The notes under the pieces are model-generated. The model was not told the origin of the DNA. It did no database searches and saw only the letters and a list, made by a program, of their open reading frames with translations. Of a DNA stretch of 35,173 nucleotides, positions 15,062 through 22,879 are shown piece by piece. The stretch's first letter is position 1; every line of letters starts with the position of its first letter. A program made the position numbers and the translations under genes. The stretch comes from Ruminococcus sp. (lineage in GTDB: Bacteria; Bacillota; Clostridia; Oscillospirales; Ruminococcaceae), in assembly GCA_017437285.1 (NCBI GenBank), contig JAFSBM010000192.1, positions 1 through 35,173 on the forward strand. The letters run 5' to 3'.

Positions 15062-15090
15062 ACACCGACCAAGTACACCTTGACGGGTGT
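15062..15090. promoter_or_regulatory. Dyad overlapping a candidate fabH promoter
   Basis: A nested dyad ACACC...CAAG...CTTG...GGTGT covers a TTGACG sequence (15080-15085) that could be the -35 of rightward transcription, with TATAAC 15 bp or TAACAT 17 bp downstream. A symmetric site over a promoter in the fab divergent region is a candidate regulator site. It does not match the FapR or FabT sites I remember. Confidence 0.3.
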
Positions 15091-15161
15091 ATATTATTAC
15101 TATAACATAATTTTGAAAATATTACAACACTTTTTTCAAAAATTTCACTTGATTATCTCAT

Positions 15162-15324
15162 GGGGTTCTCTAAAAACCGGAACACGAGCGAAATTTCGTA
15201 CATGACAAATATCAGTTACAAGGCGTCAAGCCGCAGTAATACTTTGTGTATTGCAAGGTTTGACAACGCAGTAAATGATGTTTGTCATAGAAAGTTCGCC
15301 GTGAGGGAGGTTTTTAGAGGTTCC
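15162..15324. mobile_element. MITE-like element B with 5-bp target duplication
   Basis: The 163-bp non-coding element has inverted ends (GGGGTTCTCTAAAAACC; right end the complement of GGAACCTCTAAAAACC) flanked by the direct repeat CTCAT (15157-15161 and 15325-15329). Its inner inverted repeats (ATGACA/TGTCAT, AATAC/GTATT) differ in sequence from those of element A but hold the same nested positions, and GACAACGCAGTAAATG parallels GACGCAGTAGATG of A. It lies in the fabH leader region. Confidence 0.7.
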
Positions 15325-15432
15325 CTCATATGATATAGAATTATAGTGTTGTAACTGCTCAGCGGATAATCCTGACAAATCGGATTAATCGGGAGCGATA
15401 AATATTAGTGTGGTTTATTAAGGAGCTATGAA

Positions 15433-16419
15433 ATGGGAGTTAAACTTTTGGCTATGGGAAGCTATCTTCCCGAAAAAATTATGACAAACGATGACTTTGC
15501 GAAATTCCTCGATACAAATGACGAGTGGATTCGCACACGTACAGGCATTACACAGCGTCATATGTCAGGCTGGGAGCCTGTGTGGTACATGGGAAAAAAG
15601 GCAGCTGAAAAGGCAATCGAAAAGGCTGGGATTTCCCCAAAGGACATCGGACTTGTCATTGTAAGCACCGTTACAAGCGATTTTGTAACACCAAGTATTG
15701 CAAGTCTGCTCCAGTATGAACTGGGAATTGAAAATGCAGCGGCTTTTGACCTTAATGCCGCTTGTTCGGGATTTGTATTTTCACTTGATACCGCAAGAAG
15801 ATTTCTCGAAACTGATGATAATATGAAATATGCCCTTGTAATCTCAACTGAGGCTATTTCACGTATATGCGATTTTGAGGACAGAGGTTCATGTATTCTT
15901 TTCGGTGACGGTGCAGCTGCCGCTGTTATCGAAAAAAGCGACAGCCTTTATTCTTCATTCCTCAATTCCGACGGTAGCGGTGCAAGAAAGCTTTATGCAA
16001 GAAACTGCACTCCTGCCCCAATCGTAAAGCAGGAAACTGATTTTGAGGACGGATTTGAAAAACAAGCTGTCCACAGCCTGTATCAGGACGGCAGAGAGGT
16101 TTATAAATTCGCTGTAAAGGCACTTCCAGCGGCATTTAATGCGGCTGCTGAAAAAATCGGCATTACAAGCGAGGAAATTGACTGGTTTGTGCCGCATCAG
16201 GCAAATGTGAGAATTATTGAAACTGCCGCTAAAAATCTCGGTGCGTCAATGGATAAATTTATAGTTACCCTTGACCACCACGGAAATACTTCAAGTGCAT
16301 CAATTCCTCTTGCCCTTGATGAAGCTATTGATAAGGGAATTGTGAAAAGAGGACAAAAGCTTGCATTGGTAGGCTTTGGTGCAGGTCTTTCCTACGGCAG
16401 CGTTATTTTAGAATTTTAA
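15433..16419 (+). CDS. fabH: 3-oxoacyl-ACP synthase III
   Basis: FabH starts fatty-acid synthesis by condensing acetyl-CoA (or branched acyl-CoA) with malonyl-ACP. The 328-aa protein has Cys111 in NAACSGF, His255 in VPHQANVRI and Asn285 in HHGNTSSAS, the full catalytic triad. The ATG at 15433 has AAGGAG 8 nt upstream. It is the first gene of the rightward FAS II series. A MITE-like element separates it from the best upstream promoter candidate. The stop codon TAA is already part of the first unit of the repeat tract that follows. Confidence 0.97.
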   Translation: MGVKLLAMGSYLPEKIMTNDDFAKFLDTNDEWIRTRTGITQRHMSGWEPVWYMGKKAAEKAIEKAGISPKDIGLVIVSTVTSDFVTPSIASLLQYELGIENAAAFDLNAACSGFVFSLDTARRFLETDDNMKYALVISTEAISRICDFEDRGSCILFGDGAAAAVIEKSDSLYSSFLNSDGSGARKLYARNCTPAPIVKQETDFEDGFEKQAVHSLYQDGREVYKFAVKALPAAFNAAAEKIGITSEEIDWFVPHQANVRIIETAAKNLGASMDKFIVTLDHHGNTSSASIPLALDEAIDKGIVKRGQKLALVGFGAGLSYGSVILEF

Positions 16420-16792
16420 GAAATTAGATGTTAGAAGTTAGATAGAGTTTTAAGAAATTAGATATTAGAAGTTAGATAGCATTTTAAGAAATTAGAAGTT
16501 AGAAACTGAATTTTCTAACTTCTAGCCTCTAACCTCTAACTTCGTCTACTAACATTTTAGGGATTGGTATAAGAAATTAGATGTTAGAAGTTAGATAGCG
16601 TTTTAAGAAATTAGAAGTTAGAAACTGGATTTTCTAACTTCTAGCCTCTAACCTCTAACCTCTAACTTCGTCTACTAACATTTTAGGGATTGGTATAAGA
16701 AATTAGATGTTAGAAGTTAGATAGCGTTTTAAGAAATTAGAAGTTAGAAACTGGATTTTCTAACTTCTAACCTCTAACCTCTAACTTCTAAA
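16418..16792. repeat. Three-copy tract of heptamer-based hairpin units
   Basis: Three direct repeats start at 16418, 16571 and 16697 with AAGAAATTAGATGTTAG. They are about 153, 126 and 96 bp long, and the first two end in ATTTTAGGGATTGGTAT. Within each, TTAGAAG/GTTAGAT heptamers in the left half face CTAACTT/CTAACCT heptamers in the right half, so each unit can fold into a long hairpin. The tract fills the whole fabH-fabK gap and runs into the fabK ribosome binding site. Confidence 0.85.
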
Positions 16793-16807
16793 AGAGGAGG
16801 ACAAATT

Positions 16808-17734
16808 ATGAAAACAAGAATTACAGAATTACTGGGTTGTCAGTACCCCATTATTCAGGGCGGTATGGCTTGGATTGCAGAGCATAACCTTGCGGCAGCT
16901 GTATCAAATGCAGGGGGTATCGGTCTTATCGCAGGCGGCTCAGCTCCTATTGACTATCTCCGTGAGCAGATTCGTCTTTGCAAGGAGAAAACAGATAAGC
17001 CCTTCGGTGTAAATATTATGCTGATGAGTCCAAATGCAGAGGACCTTGCACAGCTTTGTATTGATGAAAAAGTTGTAGTTGTAACAACAGGTGCAGGAAA
17101 TCCCGGAAAATTCATTCCCGCTTGGAAAGAGGCAGGAATCAAGGTAATCCCTGTTATTCCCTCAGTTGCCCTTGCAAAGCGTATGGAGCGTGCAGGTGCT
17201 GACGCTGTAGTTGCAGAGGGTACTGAATCAGGCGGTCACATCGGCGAAAATACAACTATGTGCCTTGTTCCACAGGTTGTGGACGCTCTTGAAATTCCCG
17301 TAATTGCCGCAGGCGGTATTGCTGACGGCAGAGGTATTGCGGCTTCATTTATGCTTGGTGCAGAGGGTGTACAGATTGGTACACGTTTCCTTGCATCTGA
17401 GGAATGTCAGATTCACCCCACTTTCAAGGAGCTTGTTGTTAAGGCTAAGGACACCGACAGCGTTGTAACAGGAAGATACACAGGACATCCTTGCAGAAAC
17501 ATCAAGACAAAGTTCTCCAAAATGCTTGCAAACGGCGAAAAAGACGGCTCACTCACTCCCGAACAGTTCGAGGAGGTTACTCTCGGTTCTCTCCGTAAAG
17601 CTGTTCAGGACGGTAATCTTGAAGAAGGTTCATTCCTTTGCGGTGCTATTGCAGGTATGATTAATGATGTAAAGCCCTGCGAAGCTATCGTTAAGGAGCT
17701 TATGGAGCAGGCGGAGAGATTATTGAAAGCATAA
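16808..17734 (+). CDS. fabK: Enoyl-ACP reductase II (FMN-dependent)
   Basis: FabK reduces trans-2-enoyl-ACP, the last step of each elongation cycle, with FMN and NAD(P)H. The 308-aa protein shows the 2-nitropropane dioxygenase/FabK barrel: YPIIQGGMAWIAEH, the GGIGLIAGG loop, GVNIMLMSPN, EGTESGGHIGE and AAGGIADGRG, with GVQIGTRFLAS for flavin phosphate binding. GGAGG lies about 7 nt upstream of the ATG. FabK in place of FabI is common in Clostridia. The restriction-modification genes begin 17 bp after its stop. Confidence 0.96.
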   Translation: MKTRITELLGCQYPIIQGGMAWIAEHNLAAAVSNAGGIGLIAGGSAPIDYLREQIRLCKEKTDKPFGVNIMLMSPNAEDLAQLCIDEKVVVVTTGAGNPGKFIPAWKEAGIKVIPVIPSVALAKRMERAGADAVVAEGTESGGHIGENTTMCLVPQVVDALEIPVIAAGGIADGRGIAASFMLGAEGVQIGTRFLASEECQIHPTFKELVVKAKDTDSVVTGRYTGHPCRNIKTKFSKMLANGEKDGSLTPEQFEEVTLGSLRKAVQDGNLEEGSFLCGAIAGMINDVKPCEAIVKELMEQAERLLKA

Positions 17735-17751
17735 TATTAAGAGGTTTCCTT

Positions 17752-18699
17752 ATGTTATTTATGGATTTTTGTTCAGGTATCGGCGGCGGTCGTTCAGGTC
17801 TTGAACTAAATAATATGAAGTGTATTGGACACAGCGAAATATCACAAGATGCCAACAAAATATATCAGCTTTTTTATGGTTCAAATGAGACTAATTTCGG
17901 GGATTTAACAAAAATCAAAATAAACGAACTTCCTTATTTTGATGTGCTTATATGTGGTTTCCCTTGCCAAACATTTTCTATTGTCGGAAAACGTTTGGGA
18001 TTTGAGGATTTAAGAGGACAAATAATATTCCATATTGCAGAAATTCTAAAGACAAAAAAAGTCCCTATGTTTTTGCTTGAAAATGTCAAAGGTCTTGTAA
18101 ATCACAACAAGGGCAAAACACTTAAAGATATTATAGAACTTCTAAAATCCTGCGGATATAATGTAGACTACAAAGTTCTGAACAGCCTTGATTTTGGTGT
18201 TCCGCAAATGAGAGAAAGAGTATACATAATCGGAATAAGAAAAGAATTGTATAAAGGCGAATTTTATTGGGATTACTCCAATAAAAATGCAAATCTTCTT
18301 GATTTTCTCGATGAAAACAATAACGACATATTAAATAAAGATGATGCCACATTCAATAAATATCTAAATAATAAATATAACAAAGGCAAATACTCTATGG
18401 ATGAACTTCTTAAGGACGATTATACTGTTATTGACTGGCGACAATCTGATTTAAGGCTTTATAAAAATAAGGTTCCTACACTTAGAACCGGTCGTCATGG
18501 TATTCTTTATGTAAAAAATGGACAATTGCACAGGCTTTCAGGATATGAAGCTTTATTACTCCAAGGATTTCCTAAAAGTATTGCAGAAAAAGCCAAAAAC
18601 TGCAACATAAGCAACACTTCATTGTTATCTTTAGCAGGAAATGCAATGACCGTACCTGTTATTGCGGAAGTTTGTAAAATTCTTTATAAAAGGCGGTGA
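17752..18699 (+). CDS. DNA (cytosine-5) methyltransferase of a type II system
   Basis: The 315-aa enzyme carries the ordered m5C-methyltransferase motifs: I (FCSGIGGGRSG, 6-16), IV (GFPCQTFS with catalytic Cys72), VI (LLENVKG with Glu110), VIII (PQMRERVYIIG) and X (GNAMTVPVIAEV) at the C-terminus. It resembles M.HhaI in the catalytic half (GFPCQ.FSI.GK..GFED.RG). Together with the HinP1I-like endonuclease that follows, this suggests GCGC as target (inference). Its AT content is clearly higher than that of the flanking fab genes. It starts 17 bp after fabK and its stop overlaps the endonuclease start, so it may be read from the fab promoter. Confidence 0.95.
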   Translation: MLFMDFCSGIGGGRSGLELNNMKCIGHSEISQDANKIYQLFYGSNETNFGDLTKIKINELPYFDVLICGFPCQTFSIVGKRLGFEDLRGQIIFHIAEILKTKKVPMFLLENVKGLVNHNKGKTLKDIIELLKSCGYNVDYKVLNSLDFGVPQMRERVYIIGIRKELYKGEFYWDYSNKNANLLDFLDENNNDILNKDDATFNKYLNNKYNKGKYSMDELLKDDYTVIDWRQSDLRLYKNKVPTLRTGRHGILYVKNGQLHRLSGYEALLLQGFPKSIAEKAKNCNISNTSLLSLAGNAMTVPVIAEVCKILYKRR

Positions 18700-19451
18700 A
18701 TATTTTGAGTAAACATTCATCTGAAAAAGGTTCTTTAATTGCAGTAGGTGGATTTCAAAACGAAAAAGATGTTTGCAATAAATTTAACAATTGGGAAAGT
18801 GACGAGGATGCACAAAAATGGCTGAATATTATGGAATACAAGTTAGACGAAATAGAATATGTCAAGGCTTCTGTATTACACGGATATAAAGCTGATATAA
18901 ATGTTCAGATTCAGATTAAATTAAAATCAGCAATTGATACTGAAAACATTCAGGTTAAACTGGTTTCTTCCTCAAAAGGATTTAATCAAATTGACAAACG
19001 CAGTTTAGCTTCTTATCGTGAAATGTGGAATATACCTGATGATGTATACACTCTCCTGCAATATTTTACGGGAGAATTGCCGCCAAGAAATTCAAGCACA
19101 AAATCTAACAAAAGAATGTTCGTTAATGAATTTAGTTTGTGCGAACAAAGCGTTTTATTAGATTGGATAAAGAAAAATAAATCACTTATAACATCTGATA
19201 TTATTCGTGGCAGAGGAAGATTTAGTGCAGAATGGGTTTTAGTTGTCAGAAAAACAGCTAATACAGAATGGGCATTAAAAAACATAAACCAAGTAATCCA
19301 ACACTATTCTTTCGGAGATGTCAGGATTTCTCCTCGTGGTTCTATATTGATAGGAAAAATTACAATGCAGCGTAAAGGTGGAGATGGTGGCAGAGAAACT
19401 GCTAAAATGCTCCAATTTAAAATAGACCCCTCAGAAATATTTAACATTTAA
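18696..19451 (+). CDS. HinP1I-like type II restriction endonuclease
   Basis: The roughly 250-aa protein matches the sequence I remember for R.HinP1I (247 aa, cuts G^CGC) over its whole length: the GF.NEKD start, GYK-x-DINVQ, IQVKLVS, KGFNQIDK, FTGELPP, RGRG.F.AEWVLV, SPRGSI, QRKGGD.GRET, and the end MLQFKIDP. The PD-(D/E)xK-type active site is kept as Asp67, Gln86 and Lys88 (numbered from 18696), with the same 19-residue spacing as in HinP1I. GTG at 18696 overlaps the methyltransferase stop. TTG at 18705 is a plausible alternative because AGGCGG lies 8 nt before it. The gene is AT-rich like its partner. The enzyme appears intact. Confidence 0.9.
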   Translation: MNILSKHSSEKGSLIAVGGFQNEKDVCNKFNNWESDEDAQKWLNIMEYKLDEIEYVKASVLHGYKADINVQIQIKLKSAIDTENIQVKLVSSSKGFNQIDKRSLASYREMWNIPDDVYTLLQYFTGELPPRNSSTKSNKRMFVNEFSLCEQSVLLDWIKKNKSLITSDIIRGRGRFSAEWVLVVRKTANTEWALKNINQVIQHYSFGDVRISPRGSILIGKITMQRKGGDGGRETAKMLQFKIDPSEIFNI

Positions 19452-19466
19452 TGGATAGGGATTATT

Positions 19467-19679
19467 ATGAAAAGATATAAATTTATAAGAATGACATACA
19501 AGGTGCTAAAAGGCGGATACGTAACTGCAAAAGAGGACGGCTGCCGTGACCACAGAACAGTAATCAGAGATATGGCTGTTCTGGGTTGGCGGTTTGTAAG
19601 TCAACTTCCTGTTGAGGTAGGCGGTTATGGTGCAATCGCCAGCTACGACCTTGTATTTGAAATTGATTGTGAAAATTAA
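19467..19679 (+). CDS. Small DUF4177-like protein
   Basis: The 70-aa protein has a Tyr/Lys-rich first strand, then HRTVIRDMAVLGWRFVSQLP and a final beta strand SYDLVFEID. The phrase around GWRFV resembles DUF4177 (N-terminal strand, helix, GWELV-like turn, strand). It has no signal peptide. It lies 15 bp after the endonuclease and may have travelled with the restriction-modification insert or belong to the host. Function is unknown. Confidence 0.7.
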   Translation: MKRYKFIRMTYKVLKGGYVTAKEDGCRDHRTVIRDMAVLGWRFVSQLPVEVGGYGAIASYDLVFEIDCEN

Positions 19680-19738
19680 AACATACTATACGGACTGCCA
19701 AAGGCAGCCCCTACAATCAGAGAAATCGGACATACCAT

Positions 19739-19774
19739 TCTAATTTCTAACCTCTGATTTCTCTAATTTCTAAA
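19739..19774. repeat. Heptamer-type tract abutting the fabG ribosome binding site
   Basis: CTAATTT/CTAACCT/CTGATTT-type units end in TTTCTAAAAGCGGAGG, nearly the same junction as before fabK (TTCTAAAAGAGGAGG). A GGACTGCC/GGCAGCCCCTAC palindrome lies just upstream (19691-19712). Confidence 0.6.
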
Positions 19775-19788
19775 AGCGGAGGTAAAAT

Positions 19789-20529
19789 ATGGCTACAGCA
19801 ATTATAACAGGCGCATCACAGGGAATAGGCGCTTGTATTGCAAAAAGACTTGCTAAAGACGGCTTTGATGTCGTTATAAATCATTCACCAAAGGAAAGCA
19901 GTAAGGAAAAGGCACTTGCTGTTGCGGCTGAATGTGAGGCATTCGGCGTTAAGGCGGTATGTATCGCCGCCGATGTTTCACAATTCGACCAGTGCGAGGC
20001 TATGGTTAAGCAGACAAAGGCTGAATTCGGCACAATTGATGTTCTCGTAAATAACGCAGGCATCACAAAGGATACCCTCCTTGCACGTATGAAAGAGGAG
20101 GATTACGACGCTGTAATTGCTGTAAATCAGAAAAGCGTCTACAATATGTTAAAGCATACCTGTGCTGTAATGATGAAACAGCGTCACGGCAGAATTATAA
20201 ATATCACCTCTGTTGCAGGTCTTTACGGCAATGCAGGACAGGTGAACTATTCCGCATCAAAGGCGGCTATAATCGGTATGACTAAAACCGTAGCAAAGGA
20301 GTTCGGTTCACGCAATATCACTTGTAATGCCGTTGCTCCGGGACTTATCCGCACACCTATGACGGACGTGCTTTCCGATGAGCTTAAAGCAAAAATGCTT
20401 TCCGCAATCGCTCTCGGCAGATACGGTGAGCCTGAGGAAGTTGCTTCTGTTGTGTCATTCCTCGCATCTGAGGACGCATCTTACATAACAGGACAGGTAA
20501 TTGAAATTTCAGGCGGACTTTCAATGTAA
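19789..20529 (+). CDS. fabG: 3-oxoacyl-ACP reductase
   Basis: The NADPH-dependent short-chain dehydrogenase reduces 3-ketoacyl-ACP. The 246-aa protein has the cofactor motif TGASQGIG (7-14), NNAG (88-91) and the catalytic Ser141, Tyr154 and Lys158 (YSASK). The end SYITGQVIEISGGLSM is typical. A GGAGG ribosome binding site precedes the ATG. Its position directly between fabK (interrupted by the restriction-modification insert) and fabF fixes the assignment among the many SDR enzymes. Confidence 0.96.
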   Translation: MATAIITGASQGIGACIAKRLAKDGFDVVINHSPKESSKEKALAVAAECEAFGVKAVCIAADVSQFDQCEAMVKQTKAEFGTIDVLVNNAGITKDTLLARMKEEDYDAVIAVNQKSVYNMLKHTCAVMMKQRHGRIINITSVAGLYGNAGQVNYSASKAAIIGMTKTVAKEFGSRNITCNAVAPGLIRTPMTDVLSDELKAKMLSAIALGRYGEPEEVASVVSFLASEDASYITGQVIEISGGLSM

Positions 20530-20594
20530 TTCAGGGAATCCCTAAAAAATACAGAATTAATCCCTTTGTTTGGTATATTTCATCTCGAAATTTC

Positions 20595-20617
20595 GGGCGG
20601 ATAATATCTGCCCCTAC
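20595..20617. repeat. GGGCGGATA palindrome with CCCTAC tail
   Basis: A near-perfect copy (one base changed, ATCTGCC) of the GTAGGG-palindrome family in the fabG-fabF gap. Confidence 0.7.
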
Positions 20618-20653
20618 ACAATCAGAGGAATTAAAACGCACACAGAAAGGAAA

Positions 20654-21922
20654 ATGATAAAATTTATGAGCAGACGAGTTGTTATCACAGGTATGGGCGC
20701 AGTTACTCCCCTTGGCACAGGCGTTGAGAAATTCTGGGAGGGAATCAAGGCTAATAAGCTTGGATTTTCCTATATTGACGCTTTTGATACGGAAAAAACA
20801 GGCGTTAAAATCGCAGGTATCGTCCGTGATTTCGACGAAACGGCTTACTACGATGTAAAGGGCTGCTTCGATAAAAAAGAGGCAAAGCGTATGGATACTT
20901 TCACAAAATACGCTGTTGTTGCGGCTCACGAGGCTATGGCTGATGCAGGTACGGACTTCTCCGACGTTGACTGCTACAGAGCAGGCGTTCTTGTTGGTTC
21001 AGGTATCGGCGGCATTGACCTTACAATTTCCGAATATGAAAAATATCTTGAAAAAGGTGCAGGCCGTGTTTCCGCTTTCTATATCCCAATGATGATAAGC
21101 AATATGGCTTCAGGTACAATTGCTATGAAAACAGGCTTCAGAGGTGCAAACTTTGATATTTCCTCTGCCTGTGCAACTGCTACCCACGCTATCGGCGAGG
21201 CTTTCCGCAAAATCAAGGACGGCTATCTCGATGTATGTCTTGCAGGCGGTACTGAAAGCACAAATATTGAATTTACATACGCAGGCTTTGCAAATATGAA
21301 AGCTCTCACAAAGGCTGATGACCTTTCAAGAGCGTCAATTCCCTTTGACAAGGAGCGTCACGGCTTCGTTTTAAGTGAGGGAAGCGGTGTTCTCGTTTTA
21401 GAGGAATACGAACACGCTAAGGCAAGAGGTGCTAAGATTTACGCTGAAATCGCAGGCTATGGTGCAACTGATGACGGCTATCATATGACATCTCCTATGC
21501 CTACAGGCGAGGCAGCAGCTATGGGTATGACTCTTGCAATGCAGGAGGCAGGTGTTACACCTGCTGAGGTTGACTATATCAACGCTCACGGCACTTCAAC
21601 AGGTCTTAACGACAAGTATGAAACAGCCGCTATAAAGCTTGCATTCGGCGATGAAGCTGAAAATGTAAAAATCAACTCCACAAAGTCAATGACAGGTCAT
21701 CTTCTTGGTGCAGCAGGTGCTATTGAAGCTATCGTTGTTGCAAAATCCATTGAGGAGGGACTTATTCACGCTACTGTGGGATATAAAGTTCCCGATGAGG
21801 AATGTGACCTCAATTACTGTGTAAACGGAAATATTCAGCAGGAGATAAATGCCGCACTTTCAAATTCTCTCGGATTCGGCGGTCATAACGGAACTCTCTG
21901 CTTCAAAAAAGTTAAGGAATAA
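20654..21922 (+). CDS. fabF: 3-oxoacyl-ACP synthase II
   Basis: FabF carries out the elongating condensation of malonyl-ACP with acyl-ACP. The protein has RRVVITGMGAVTPLGTG at the N-terminus, the nucleophile in SSACATATH (Cys169 counted from MSRR), the first catalytic His in NAHGTSTGLND and the second in TGHLLGAAGA. Two starts are possible: 20654 (422 aa, AAAGG only 3-4 nt upstream) and 20666 (418 aa, MSRRVV, which fits the family but has a long spacer). The stretch upstream of 20654 that stays open is repeat DNA. It is followed 10 bp later by accB. Confidence 0.96.
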   Translation: MIKFMSRRVVITGMGAVTPLGTGVEKFWEGIKANKLGFSYIDAFDTEKTGVKIAGIVRDFDETAYYDVKGCFDKKEAKRMDTFTKYAVVAAHEAMADAGTDFSDVDCYRAGVLVGSGIGGIDLTISEYEKYLEKGAGRVSAFYIPMMISNMASGTIAMKTGFRGANFDISSACATATHAIGEAFRKIKDGYLDVCLAGGTESTNIEFTYAGFANMKALTKADDLSRASIPFDKERHGFVLSEGSGVLVLEEYEHAKARGAKIYAEIAGYGATDDGYHMTSPMPTGEAAAMGMTLAMQEAGVTPAEVDYINAHGTSTGLNDKYETAAIKLAFGDEAENVKINSTKSMTGHLLGAAGAIEAIVVAKSIEEGLIHATVGYKVPDEECDLNYCVNGNIQQEINAALSNSLGFGGHNGTLCFKKVKE

Positions 21923-21932
21923 GGTGACGGCT

Positions 21933-22403
21933 ATGTGTAAAATTTTTGATTCAGTTGAGCTTGAAACAGTTGAAAAGCTTGCTAAAATTGTAAAGGACAA
22001 TGAGCTTTCTGAAATCTCAATTTCCAACGATGATTTCAATATCACTATCAAGGGCAAGAAGTGTCCTCCCCCTGCCCCTGTAATGCCTATGGGTATGCCA
22101 ATGGCTGCGGCTGCTCCTACAGCTGCACCTGTGCAGACAGCAGATGCTCCAAAGGCTGAAATTGCAGAGGGAAATGTAGTGAAATCTCCCATTGTAGGCA
22201 CTTTCTATCAGGCACCCTCACCCGATAAGCCGCCTTTTGTAAAGGTTGGCGACAAGGTGAAAAAGGGCGATGTCATTATGATTATCGAGTCAATGAAGCT
22301 TATGAATGAGGTTCAGTCCGAATTCGACGGCACAGTTGAAAAAATCCTCGTTACAAATGGTGAGGCTGTTGAGTTCGACCAGCCTATTATGATTATCAAG
22401 TAA
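21933..22403 (+). CDS. accB: Biotin carboxyl carrier protein of acetyl-CoA carboxylase
   Basis: The 156-aa protein carries biotin on Lys122 in IIESMKLMNEV. An N-terminal helical region (1-45) is linked by an Ala/Pro/Met-rich flexible hinge (about 45-75) to the C-terminal biotinyl domain. The ATG at 21933 is supported by AAGGTGA upstream and sits 10 bp after fabF; the in-frame upstream extension lies inside fabF. The order accB-fabZ-accC-accD-accA is the usual Firmicutes order. Confidence 0.96.
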   Translation: MCKIFDSVELETVEKLAKIVKDNELSEISISNDDFNITIKGKKCPPPAPVMPMGMPMAAAAPTAAPVQTADAPKAEIAEGNVVKSPIVGTFYQAPSPDKPPFVKVGDKVKKGDVIMIIESMKLMNEVQSEFDGTVEKILVTNGEAVEFDQPIMIIK

Positions 22404-22414
22404 GGGGGAGAAAA

Positions 22415-22867
22415 ATGTCAGATATTTTAATGAATAAAGAGCAGATAATGGAAATTATCCCCCACCGTGACCCATTCCTTCTCATTGACGAAATCGTTGA
22501 AATGGAAGTGGGCGTTAAGGTAAAGGCAAGAAAGTACATCAAAGAGGACGATTTCTGGTTCAAGGGACATTTCCCCGATTACCCTGTAACACCAGGTGTG
22601 CTTATGGTTGAAATGCTTGCACAGGCAGGTGCTGTATGTATGCTTTCAAAGCCTGAATTCAAGGGGAAAATTGGACTTTTCGGCGGAATTGACAAGGCTA
22701 AGTTCCGCAGACAGGTTGTTCCCGGAGATGTCCTTGACCTTGAAGTTGAAATAATCCGTCAGAGAGGTCCAATCGGAACAGGTAAGGCACTTGCATCCGT
22801 TGACGGCGAAAAGGCAGTTTCCTGCGAAATTACCTTTGTTGTTGCAGACGGTGAAAATAAGTCATAA
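22415..22867 (+). CDS. fabZ: 3-hydroxyacyl-ACP dehydratase
   Basis: FabZ dehydrates 3-hydroxyacyl-ACP to the trans-2-enoyl form. The 150-aa hot-dog protein has His52 in KGHFPDYPVTPG and Glu66 in VEMLAQAG, the catalytic pair. IMEIIPHRDPFLLIDEI near the start is diagnostic. GGGGGAG precedes the ATG, and accC follows after 12 bp. No fabA or fabM for unsaturated fatty acids is present in the window. Confidence 0.97.
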   Translation: MSDILMNKEQIMEIIPHRDPFLLIDEIVEMEVGVKVKARKYIKEDDFWFKGHFPDYPVTPGVLMVEMLAQAGAVCMLSKPEFKGKIGLFGGIDKAKFRRQVVPGDVLDLEVEIIRQRGPIGTGKALASVDGEKAVSCEITFVVADGENKS

Positions 22868-22879
22868 TGGAGTACAGTA

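Noticed and set aside
14891-15432. FapR or FabT operator in the fabD-fabH region
   Set aside because: I looked for the TTAGTACCTG-type and the TTTGA-x-TCAAA-type palindromes and found neither.
16418-16792. Possible CRISPR array
   Set aside because: The repeats are 7-bp based and self-complementary, the three large units are direct repeats without unique spacers, and no cas gene is near.
17752-19451. Avoidance of GCGC in the window as a trace of the HinP1I-like system
   Set aside because: By eye I find only about six GCGC sites, which seems few, but GGCC looks just as rare, so general base composition explains it as well. A proper over/under-representation test on the genome would be needed.
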